A stretch of DNA of 64,000 nt from contig NZ_VMKN01000001.1 of NCBI RefSeq assembly GCF_007483685.1, positions 2,282,393-2,346,392 of the forward strand. Direction: 5' to 3'. The notes beneath the pieces were generated by a model. It saw only the letters and a list, made by a program, of their open reading frames with translations. It did no database searches and was not told where the DNA came from. The position numbers and the translations under genes were made by a program. This stretch comes from Litoribacter populi (lineage in GTDB: Bacteria; Bacteroidota; Bacteroidia; Cytophagales; Cyclobacteriaceae). Below, in pieces: positions 27,201-34,605 of the stretch; position 1 is the stretch's first letter; every line of letters starts with the position of its first letter.

Positions 27201-29354
27201 CTTGTTGGTTACCGCTAATTCTTCATCAAAATTGGATACTTTCTCAATGTCATCAGGATGGACAAAGTCAAACCCATTGACCCCTACAATTTCTTCACTT
27301 TTAAAGCCAGTGATGATTTCTGTATTGGGACTCACATATTGAAAAATACCTTGGTCGTTTATGATGCCAACAATATCAGCACCATTTTGTACTAGGTTTT
27401 TGAAGCGTTGTTCGCTGCGGTGCAGCTGCATTTCCACGGCTTTTTTTTCGGTGATGTCCCTGGCAACAGAGAACATCAAATTATCCTTTTGGTCATAACT
27501 TGACGACCAGATATTGTCTACTAAAGAGCCATTTTTATGTACGTATCGGTTTTCAAAAGTCTTGACACTTTTACCGTTTACAATGGCCTCTGCTATGGCA
27601 TGGGTTTTAGCAAGGTCTTCCTCATAGATGAAGTCATAAATTTTTTTGCCTCTCATTTCCTCCGGCTTATAGCCCCACATATCCTCACAGGCAGGATTGA
27701 TGTCAACAAATGTCCCTTCACCATCGATGGTGCAGATGACATCTACAGACCTATCAATGATTTTTGTCAATTTAGCCTCATTGATTTCCAAAGCTTTAAT
27801 AGCCTTTCGAGCCTCAGAGACGTCAGACAGAACACCACGGAGCAAGGTTTTTTTCCTTTGGCGAATTACAGCCACATTGGTTCTCAGCCAAACCGTGTTT
27901 TCTTTAGAATCAATCATCCTAAATTCGAAACTGAAATTGGCTCCTTTCTCCATACCATTGAGAAATTCCTTCCAAATCCTCAATTTATCCTCAGGGTGGA
28001 GATGATCCATCAGAAAATTGTCATTTGAATACCAGTCTTGAGGACTGTATCCCAAAATCTTTGTCGTTTGGGGACTGACAAAATGAAACTTCAAGTTGTC
28101 ATCAGATTCCCATACTATTTCATCCACCGTTGATATTAACTGTTCGTATTGGTCTTTGGCCGCTATGATTTGCCTCTCTGCCAATACTTTGTCTGTAATG
28201 TCTTTTGTGATACCGTAAACACCTACAATTTTATCCTGAGAAAATATGGGTATGTTGGTGACTTGCGTTATTCTTTCCTTTCCGGTAGAAGTGGTGGCGC
28301 CACAAATATAGGTGACGGTCTCGCCTTCGGTTGCTTTCAAAAAATTTTCATACACCCTTCTTTTATCTTCAAATGGAATGTAGGGTAAAAACAAATTACC
28401 AATTATCTCCTCTTCCGTTGCCTCGACCAATTTGCAGGTGTTCTCGTTAACACTGGTAAACCGTCCTTCCAAATCAAATGAAAATACTGCGTCTGGATTA
28501 TGTGTGATCAAAGACTGGTGTCTTTGCTCGCTTTCTAGGAGAGCAAGTTCGACTTCTTTTTTCTCGGTAATGTCCAGAAAGTGGGCGACAAAATAATAGG
28601 GTTCACCACTACTTTTCCGTACTAAGGCTACACTGGTAAAAACCCATATTACTTTACCATCCCGATGGTAAAACCTTTTTTCGGATTTAAATGAATCGGT
28701 TTCCCCTTCGACCAATTGTTCAAAGCTTTGCAAGCAAGCATCTAAATCAGCCGGATGGGCCATTTCGCGGAAATTCATTTTAAGAAGCTCCCAACGGCTA
28801 TAGCCGAACATTTCGGAGATTTTGGGATTCACCTCCATCCAATAGCCTTCTAAGTCCAGTAATGCAATACCCGCAGAGGAAAGGTCGAATATATTTTTAA
28901 ATTTAAAATCAATCTCTTCAAATAAAGACCCTGACTTACTCCCCATAAGTCCTTGAATGTCTGTGGTAATGTCATTAATTTGAATAAGGATATTATTCAC
29001 ATTTCCAGAATCATCTATCATAGGAGAGGAGCTAAGTTCCCAGTATTTTTCTTCGCGATGTCCCGTTTTCTGGTTGATTACATCATACTTGAGGACGGGC
29101 ATTTTAAAGGTTTCTTTTGAGGCAATGGTCTCTTGCAGAGCATTCAAAAGATCACTACTGCCGTGGTTTTCACCTTCTCCCAAATCGGGAAAAGCTTCGA
29201 AGACACTCTTTCCTACAATTTTGTCAAAGGTAGATTTGACGACCTCTGTGTAAGCTTTGTTCACGTCCAAAATCGTGAACGTGGGAGCATCAACATCAAA
29301 TATCGCTGTAGGAACCAATGACTCTTTGAACACTTTCTGATAGGCTTGTAACAT
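24291..29354 (-). CDS. Giant multi-PAS/GAF protein without kinase (paralogue D, 12 PAS)
   Basis: 1687 aa, no membrane segment. Order: nine PAS/PAC, a GAF ('YAELTYGEVW'), then three PAS ('LNLFFDLSKD', 'LDSIQDAFYALD', 'LESIQDAFFAVE'). The tail RFKEAYIKNPEDF looks like the first few residues of the next PAS in A and B (FKKVIENS…), after which the protein stops. So it is cut just inside the module that precedes the kinase. First gene of the cluster in transcription order; it faces a 1.1-kb gap. Function unknown; a kinase-less sensor that might assemble with paralogue A. Confidence 0.88.
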   Translation of the reverse strand: MLQAYQKVFKESLVPTAIFDVDAPTFTILDVNKAYTEVVKSTFDKIVGKSVFEAFPDLGEGENHGSSDLLNALQETIASKETFKMPVLKYDVINQKTGHREEKYWELSSSPMIDDSGNVNNILIQINDITTDIQGLMGSKSGSLFEEIDFKFKNIFDLSSAGIALLDLEGYWMEVNPKISEMFGYSRWELLKMNFREMAHPADLDACLQSFEQLVEGETDSFKSEKRFYHRDGKVIWVFTSVALVRKSSGEPYYFVAHFLDITEKKEVELALLESEQRHQSLITHNPDAVFSFDLEGRFTSVNENTCKLVEATEEEIIGNLFLPYIPFEDKRRVYENFLKATEGETVTYICGATTSTGKERITQVTNIPIFSQDKIVGVYGITKDITDKVLAERQIIAAKDQYEQLISTVDEIVWESDDNLKFHFVSPQTTKILGYSPQDWYSNDNFLMDHLHPEDKLRIWKEFLNGMEKGANFSFEFRMIDSKENTVWLRTNVAVIRQRKKTLLRGVLSDVSEARKAIKALEINEAKLTKIIDRSVDVICTIDGEGTFVDINPACEDMWGYKPEEMRGKKIYDFIYEEDLAKTHAIAEAIVNGKSVKTFENRYVHKNGSLVDNIWSSSYDQKDNLMFSVARDITEKKAVEMQLHRSEQRFKNLVQNGADIVGIINDQGIFQYVSPNTEIITGFKSEEIVGVNGFDFVHPDDIEKVSNFDEELAVTNKILLPPHRFRCKDGSYIWVDSVITNHLSDPAINGLVFNSRDITLKIQAEQELRKSEERHKLLFQLSPIPQFVYDSETLRIIDVNQKAISFYGYSFEEFTSLSVKDIRPKDEESKFLASLEKFKGKQSKAFGIFTHLKKDGTQVRMEISGYEVDFYGTSSVMIVAVDVTAREKALREIKNQKEKLIKAQEMAKMGYWQIDLKDNSLYWSEETYKIWEQSVENVTDVDWFYTTVHPQDLHIIQEAFEHSINTGKELDIEFRILFNDNRIKWIHELGQMVTDKNGKQVFFEGTVQDITDRKITKDKLAESNQRYELITQATSEAIFDWDMVTGEVYHGQGFEKIFGLSTDTLGQSREEWNKYIHPNDKKELDSKLDDFLESTDKTWEHECRFIGDQGSTFHVNINAIVVRNNEGIPLRLVGSLQNITGHKQQEKEKQLKFELGRAFTKTDSPQLAMANCLEKLLKYAELTYGEVWLTSFEDSNKLTLLAHKGKLKVDPSVFPTIMKNNQGLQGFVWDHDNITLINDLPESQHYYRKEFAKANKLKAAVAYPINSLGKSLAVLVLYSKNKIKSLDELNSISPSTLEQLASDIYRKLAETELNLFFDLSKDILAIAGYDGYVKKVNNAIYSIIGYTPEEMMEMPFESLIHPEDLDKTREFILQTKQNKSLAHFENRYKHKKGHSVWLSWTVSPYEQENVMFCVAKDITESKKKEMELKESSERVFNILDSIQDAFYALDKDFKVTYFNDEAERMLGKKKENVIGKSLWEEFPEAKSQDLKFYSEYKKVMDTQKPSNFLEYYAPLRGWYDLTAYPSENGISVYFKNVTDKIKKDEEIERSRKRVNQILESIQDAFFAVEKDWTVTYWNREAEKLLGLGRDKVIGNNLWEVFPDAVELQFYPKYHEAMESNTKVTFTEYFPPVDKWFEVTAYPAESGLSVYFKDYTKNKNMELELQRFKEAYIKNPEDFSMSDSSSK

Positions 29355-29940
29355 TATGTGTAAGTCTAAAGGATGATGTCTATACCCTTAATTCAATAGG
29401 TTAAAACGGGATTAACCGCAAAGTAAAGATTTTTTTTGATTAAAGTCCCCAAAAATCAGGTAAAAGTATAATTTGAGGGTACAAAGTGTAGAATAGGGCT
29501 AATATTCAATAAAATCATCTTGTTTAAAATAAGAGCTATTAGGTTCAACATAAATCCCCCTTAATACGATTTTCCTTGGAACAAGTCTTTAATTTAGGGG
29601 AGTTCTTACCCAAATATCCCTAGATTGAGAAATGAATACCCAGGCTGGAAGTTGCTCTGCACCTTATTAAAGCCAAGTTGTGTAAGGAAAACCTTCAAAA
29701 AGTAATTCTGCTAATTTCGATAAAAAATTCTGTACAATATAATTTTTGCTTTGGAAAACATCCAAGTATAGCCTTAAAATAGGGCTGTAAAATAATAAAT
29801 CAACCATATATTCAATATTAAATATATTCAAAATACTAGGTTAAAGCTTAGAATAATATAAAAAAAGATATGGATAATTATTTATGGCACTATTCTTACT
29901 AATGATATCTCGAATTACGAAACGAAAAGAAACTCAAATA
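29355..29940. other. Gene-free AT-rich region upstream of paralogue D
   Basis: No credible frame on either strand. It must hold the promoter of paralogue D (reading left). A TTTACTTTG string on the minus strand near 29420-29430 resembles the Bacteroidetes -7 box TAnnTTTG imperfectly. Several poly-A/T runs; no clear repeats. Confidence 0.4.
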
Positions 29941-29955
29941 TATAAGACCTTAAGC

Positions 29956-30074
29956 CCTCGGGGTACTCTTCCACTCCAATAAGAGTCGGAACCCGAGGCA
30001 CAAATTAAGATTTACCTCATAATAACCAACTAACCTACCACGACAAGCTGCTTTTCCTAAAGGCAGCTTGTTTC
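29956..30074 (+). ncRNA. Candidate structured small RNA (unclassified)
   Basis: A long hairpin is visible: CCTCGGG (29956-29962) pairs with CCCGAGG (29992-29998), and inside it ACTCTT (29965-29970) pairs with AAGAGT (29981-29986), leaving a 10-nt loop. About 45 bases on, a second stem ACAAGCTGC / GCAGCTTGT (30043-30051, 30063-30071) is followed by TTT, as in an intrinsic terminator for plus-strand transcription. No coding frame covers it. It does not match tmRNA, RNase P or SRP motifs that I know. Could be an sRNA; strand is inferred from the terminator-like end. Confidence 0.45.
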
Positions 30075-30474
30075 ATTTACAGCTTCTCCACATTTCAGGT
30101 CCTGATCCACCCTCTTGCTAGCCTTAGGTAGGTATGCGATAAAAACCAGAAACGTTGTACCTTCCTTTAAGCTACTTTGACCTTACTTCTACTATGCCAC
30201 CAATTCGCCTCCAGTATGACTCCTCTTCGAGTCCTCTATGGGAAAAGGCATAGCAAAGCCATGTATAAGACCTACAGAAATCATGGTGCAGTGAAAAGAG
30301 ATGTTTTCCTAACTATGGGGATTTGTATCTCCAAGTAGCGTAAAATCTACCTTTTGTACCTTGGGTCTTCTGAGGACAAATAGGAGGAAGGCCATTAATT
30401 TCCCCCACAGCAAAGCTTTTTAACCTAAAAATCGCTAAATTTCATCGGAATAATGTGTTTTTAAGAAAAAACTG
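30075..30474. other. Gene-free leader region before the M16 protease operon
   Basis: No supported gene; the longest ATG frame here is about 26 codons. A foldable segment is present: CTATGCC (30192-30198) can pair with GGCATAG (30247-30253), enclosing GACTC/GAGTC (30218-30222, 30229-30233). It could be part of a 5' leader of the protease operon or a remnant sequence. Nothing else was recognised. Confidence 0.35.
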
Positions 30475-31788
30475 ATGAAAAAGCTATTAAGCATTCTTTG
30501 TGTCTGTCTCAGCGTGCCCGTCTTTGGGCAGATGAAAGCTGATGACGTGCAGACCTTCACCCTGGATAATGGGATGAAGTTTTTGGTCATCGAGGATGGA
30601 TCTATCCCAAATGCCAACATGTATCTATTTTATAAGGTGGGCTCCCGCAATGAGCATCCCGGCATCACTGGGCTTAGCCACTTCTTTGAACACATGATGT
30701 TCAATGGAGCGGAAAAATATGGGCCAAAGGAATTTGACCGGGTGATGGAATACAACGGTGGGGCCAATAATGCCTATACTACACAAGACGTCACTGTCTA
30801 TACCAACTGGTTTCCTTCCTCTTCTATGGAAGTGATATTTGACTTGGAGGCAGACCGTATTGGTAGTTTGAGTATTGATTCTGCCATGGTGGAAAGCGAG
30901 AGGGGAGTGGTCCTTTCAGAAAGAAGTACTGGTTTGGAAAATTCGCCCTGGAGAGTCCTTGGTGAAGCTGTAAATTCCACTGCCTTTCTAGAGCATCCCT
31001 ATAATTGGTCCGTTATCGGTTACGAGTCGGATATTAAAAACTGGAAAAAGGAAGACTTGGAGGAATACTTCAATACCTATTATGACCCGAGCAATTGTGT
31101 GGTTGTAGTATCTGGGGATGTACAATATGATGAGGTCAAAAGGTTAGCTCAGGAATATATGGAGCCCATCCCATCTACCAGACAGCCAAAGCCGGTGCAT
31201 TTGGTAGAGCCACCGCAAACAGGGGAGAGGAGAATTACGGTCCAAAAGGAGGTAAGCAGTCCATACATGCTTATAGGCTACCATACCCCAGAGGCCCAGC
31301 ATGAGGATTATTATGCACTTGACATTCTTTCCTCCATTTTATCTAGAGGAAACACTTCCCGTCTATATTCCGCTTTGGTGGACGAAAAGCAATTGGCCAC
31401 ATCAGTCTTTACTAATATGGGAGAAAGCTTTGATCCAAACCTGTTTCAAATATATGCGGTGTCAGCGAGTGGCGTGGAAGAATTAGATCTCGAAAAAGCT
31501 ATTTTCGAAGAAATAGAAAAAATAAAATCCGAAGGCATCCGAGAGGACGAATTACAGAAGACCAAAAACCAAAAGTTGATGGATTTTTACGGCCAGATTG
31601 AAACCATCAATGGAAAATCCAACAACATCGGGACCTACGAACTGTTTTTTGGAGATTTCAGGAAAATGTTTGATGCCCCACAAGAATATGAAAAGGTAAC
31701 CCAAGAGGATATCAAGCGGGTGGCAAATGAATATTTCAAGAAATCCAACCGTACTGTGGGAGTTTTAAAAGCTAATGTTGAAGACTAA
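30475..31788 (+). CDS. M16 family zinc metalloprotease, catalytic subunit
   Basis: A 437-aa pitrilysin/insulinase-type peptidase. An N-terminal signal peptide (about 1-19) is followed by the inverted zinc motif HFFEH (residues 69-73), with a downstream Glu ligand region (EADRIGSLSID). Members degrade small peptides inside a closed clamshell of two halves. The next gene, 5 bases downstream, encodes the same fold without the zinc motif, so the pair probably forms a heterodimeric periplasmic peptidase, as with mitochondrial-processing-like pairs in Bacteroidetes. Monoexport to the periplasm is inferred from the signal peptide. Confidence 0.92.
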   Translation: MKKLLSILCVCLSVPVFGQMKADDVQTFTLDNGMKFLVIEDGSIPNANMYLFYKVGSRNEHPGITGLSHFFEHMMFNGAEKYGPKEFDRVMEYNGGANNAYTTQDVTVYTNWFPSSSMEVIFDLEADRIGSLSIDSAMVESERGVVLSERSTGLENSPWRVLGEAVNSTAFLEHPYNWSVIGYESDIKNWKKEDLEEYFNTYYDPSNCVVVVSGDVQYDEVKRLAQEYMEPIPSTRQPKPVHLVEPPQTGERRITVQKEVSSPYMLIGYHTPEAQHEDYYALDILSSILSRGNTSRLYSALVDEKQLATSVFTNMGESFDPNLFQIYAVSASGVEELDLEKAIFEEIEKIKSEGIREDELQKTKNQKLMDFYGQIETINGKSNNIGTYELFFGDFRKMFDAPQEYEKVTQEDIKRVANEYFKKSNRTVGVLKANVED

Positions 31789-31793
31789 TTTTT

Positions 31794-33197
31794 ATGAGAC
31801 ATATTATATATAGAGTAAGTGCGCTGATGTTGGCCTTAGGGATGATATCCCAATTGACCTTTGCGCAAACTGCCGGGACCTTTAAGCTTCCGGACTACGA
31901 GAAATTCACCTTGGAAAATGGGCTGACCGTTTATCTGATGCAACAATCCGAAGTTCCGACAATAAGTTTTGCGGCTATAATCCCTGCCGGAGCCATTCAG
32001 GACGGAGAAAAATCCGGGTTGTCTTTTTTGACGGCAACCGCTTTACAGTTTGGAACGGAGAATTATACCAAATCTGATATTGAGGAGGCGCTGGACTTTA
32101 TTGGTGCTAACATCAATTCATCTTCCACGAAGGAGTATGCGCAAGTATCGGCAAGATTTGCCACAAAGGACATGGATACTGTTCTTCCTATTCTGAAAGA
32201 TGTGATTACTGCTCCTGTTTTTGAGGAAGAGGAGGTTGAAAAGGAAAGAAAGAGGATGATTTCCAATTTGGAGCGGGACAGGGAGAGCCCTCGTTCTGTA
32301 ATCGGTTCGTATTGGGACAGGTTTATTTTTGCCAATCACCCTTATGGAAATCCATCACGAGGAACTGTAACATCTGTGGAGTCTTTCAATACTTCGGATT
32401 TAAAAGAGTTCTATAGCAACTATTATCAGCCGGGTAGTTCAGCGATTGCACTTGTGGGTGATTTCTCAGTTGCCGATATGAAATCTAAAATTGAGGAAAT
32501 GTTCTCTGAGTGGGAAAATGAAGGAGATCAAATTACAGAGGGTTTTGGAGAGCCTGAATTGGCTTTGGAATCCAGCAAGGTCATGTTGGTCAACAAGGGA
32601 GATGCCAGGGAAACTACCTTTCTGATTGGAGGAAAAGGAGTGAAAAGAGACAACCAAGATTATGTGGCCATCCAGGTGGTCAACACGGTTTTGGGCGGTC
32701 GATTTACCTCTTGGCTCAATGATGAGTTGCGGGTGAATACGGGGTTGACTTACGGGGCCAACAGCAGGTTTACTCCTATGAAGCATGCTGGGACTTTTGC
32801 CATTTCAACCTTTACTGCTACCGAAAACACTGAAGAAACCATAGATAGGGCTTTGCAGGTATATGAAAGAATGCATACGGAAGGCATAGATGAAGAAACT
32901 CTTACCTCTGCAAAAAATTATGTCAAGGGTCAATTCCCTCCAAATTATGAGACATCCCGTCAATTAGCGACCCTATTGACCCAGATGTTTTGGTATGGGT
33001 TTGATGAAAATTATATCAATACGTTTCAAGCGAATGTAGAAGAGCTAGATACCCAAAAAGCCCAACAAATAATTGCCGAGTATTTTCCGAAGGAAAACCT
33101 GCAGTTGCTTTTAATTGGAAAGGCTGAGGATATTAGAACAATTGCGGAAAAATACGGGGAAACGGTCGAAAAGGAAATAACATCAGACGGTTTTTAG
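31794..33197 (+). CDS. M16 family protease-like, non-catalytic partner subunit
   Basis: 467 aa with signal peptide (about 1-24, ending TFAQ). It has the M16 fold but the zinc motif position reads LSFLTATALQFG, with no HxxEH. The C-terminal half keeps the substrate-binding R/Y pair region (ELRVNTGLTYGANSRF). Such subunits complete the chamber of a catalytic M16 partner, here the gene immediately upstream (5-base spacing). Followed by a strong terminator. Periplasmic. Confidence 0.9.
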   Translation: MRHIIYRVSALMLALGMISQLTFAQTAGTFKLPDYEKFTLENGLTVYLMQQSEVPTISFAAIIPAGAIQDGEKSGLSFLTATALQFGTENYTKSDIEEALDFIGANINSSSTKEYAQVSARFATKDMDTVLPILKDVITAPVFEEEEVEKERKRMISNLERDRESPRSVIGSYWDRFIFANHPYGNPSRGTVTSVESFNTSDLKEFYSNYYQPGSSAIALVGDFSVADMKSKIEEMFSEWENEGDQITEGFGEPELALESSKVMLVNKGDARETTFLIGGKGVKRDNQDYVAIQVVNTVLGGRFTSWLNDELRVNTGLTYGANSRFTPMKHAGTFAISTFTATENTEETIDRALQVYERMHTEGIDEETLTSAKNYVKGQFPPNYETSRQLATLLTQMFWYGFDENYINTFQANVEELDTQKAQQIIAEYFPKENLQLLLIGKAEDIRTIAEKYGETVEKEITSDGF

Positions 33198-33220
33198 TTG
33201 ATATTTTGAAGTGAATTAAT

Positions 33221-33260
33221 AATCCTGCAAAGAACCTTATTTTCTTTGCAGGATTTTTTT
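33221..33260 (+). terminator. Rho-independent terminator of the M16 operon
   Basis: A 14-bp perfect stem (AATCCTGCAAAGAA / TTCTTTGCAGGATT) with a 7-nt loop, running into eight T residues. Placed 24 bases past the stop of the second M16 gene. Confidence 0.95.
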
Positions 33261-33338
33261 TATAAGTGGTCTAGGAAATATTTTAAATTTAATATTTAAT
33301 CATTAGTTTTAAATATTATTTAACTAACCTTTTTTACT

Positions 33339-34487
33339 ATGAAACGATATCTTTATTCCCTTATGGGGTTTTTAATGGCCTGTTCTGGCCCCACGGAGGA
33401 GTCTACAACTGATAGAGAATTGGGATTAACAATCCAGGACTCCGTGCAAATTGAGCATATGGGGCAGTTGGTTTTGATGGATATTGATCCCGAAAATGAG
33501 CGCATGCTGTTATTTGATTTTCAAACGCGGGATTTCATAGTAACTGACTGGGAGGGTGAAAAAATAAACACTTTCAATAAAACGGGGGATGGGCCTGACA
33601 GTTTTGGAAATTTTCCGACCACACCTGGGAAGTTCAATTCGAAAGGGAATTTCAACATACTTACTTACAATGGGATTTTCGAGTATGACATTGAAGGTAG
33701 CTTAGTGAGCAAAAATACCTATGAGCAACCGGTCAGCTATATGGGGAGAAGTACAGCTGAATGGGAGTTTTACCAAGTAGGAGAGGACAGCATTTTGTCG
33801 GTCGGTCTGCAAGCTTGGAGTGAACATCCCAGAAATACCCCGGAATACTATGAAAATTTTAAGCTTCTAAATTGGTTAGATGTAAACTCCATGTCCAATA
33901 CACATTTTATGAACCTCGAGGAGAACAGTATTTTTAAAAATGGGAAAGGGCATGAACTTCCGGATATGATTCCAGCAATGCATTATGAAGATGGGAAAAT
34001 CTACATGGTGGTGGGAAAGGATGCTAGACTACATGTGTATGAAGCTTATCCACCATATACATTACTTAAATCAGCTGATTTGGAGCTGGAAGGATTCAAA
34101 CAAGATCCAGGGGTTTCTTTTAATGATTTGCATCCAGATATGATCAGAATAAATATAGAAGCTGGAAAAATTATTAGTTTGAAAAAGTATGGCGATTATT
34201 TGATCTTAAGTTATCTGCCAAGTTTTAATGAAGTTGATAGTGAAAGGTTAAAAAGTGAATCAGATGAACAAAAGCGGAATAAGCAGTTAGATGAGTTGGG
34301 GGCAAAATACCCTGCTAGGCTTCATATCATGAATGCAGATTTGGAGCCCCTTAAAAACATGGAAGTGCCCACTAAACTAAATAACCGTCAGTTCATTGTA
34401 AGAAATGACCAACTTTGGTTCATGGGCGAGCCAAACGCTGAGAAGGAGGAGGACTTTTTTAGGGTTTACAAAGTTGATATTAAGTAG
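33339..34487 (+). CDS. Propeller-like lipoprotein of unknown function (DUF4221/6-bladed propeller type)
   Basis: A 382-aa lipoprotein: signal peptide with lipobox LMAC (Cys about residue 15). The body is rich in beta strands with repeated 'D..N…L.…FD' blade-like stretches (MDIDPENERMLLFDF, IFEYDIEGSLVSKN, GKIYMVVGKDARLHVYE), consistent with the beta-propeller lipoproteins common in Bacteroidetes. No catalytic motif. Monocistronic, between a terminator and a repeat-rich gap. Cell-envelope anchored; ligand unknown. The specific DUF label is from memory of pattern and is uncertain. Confidence 0.65.
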   Translation: MKRYLYSLMGFLMACSGPTEESTTDRELGLTIQDSVQIEHMGQLVLMDIDPENERMLLFDFQTRDFIVTDWEGEKINTFNKTGDGPDSFGNFPTTPGKFNSKGNFNILTYNGIFEYDIEGSLVSKNTYEQPVSYMGRSTAEWEFYQVGEDSILSVGLQAWSEHPRNTPEYYENFKLLNWLDVNSMSNTHFMNLEENSIFKNGKGHELPDMIPAMHYEDGKIYMVVGKDARLHVYEAYPPYTLLKSADLELEGFKQDPGVSFNDLHPDMIRINIEAGKIISLKKYGDYLILSYLPSFNEVDSERLKSESDEQKRNKQLDELGAKYPARLHIMNADLEPLKNMEVPTKLNNRQFIVRNDQLWFMGEPNAEKEEDFFRVYKVDIK

Positions 34488-34495
34488 AGACTTAG

Positions 34496-34605
34496 TAACC
34501 GCAGAGCCACAAGGGTCGCAGAGTTTTTTGTGGGTAGTAAGTGAGAAGTAAAAGGTAAGAAGTAAAAGGTGAAACTTCTTACTTCTTACTTCTCACTTTT
34601 TACTT
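34496..34605. repeat. Intergenic repeat remnant plus long inverted repeat
   Basis: Starts with AACCGCAGAGCCACAAGGG (34498-34516), a relative of the AACCACAGAGCCACTGAGGG element near 3211. Next comes agtgagaagtaa…gtaagaagt (about 34541-34566) facing acttcttac…ttacttctcact (about 34576-34598), an imperfect inverted repeat that could fold into a long hairpin. It sits between two convergent genes and may terminate both. Confidence 0.65.

Noticed and set aside
27537-28028. 163-codon plus-strand frame within PAS paralogue D
   Set aside because: Opposite-strand shadow of a domain-rich, clearly coding frame.
15063-29354. Hidden kinase domains in paralogues B, C and D
   Set aside because: I looked for SHDLxxPL, NLxxN, DNGxGF and GxGxGL type strings and found none.
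30262-30340. 26-codon frame starting MYKTYRNHG
   Set aside because: Too short, no recognisable pattern, and the region looks like folded non-coding DNA.
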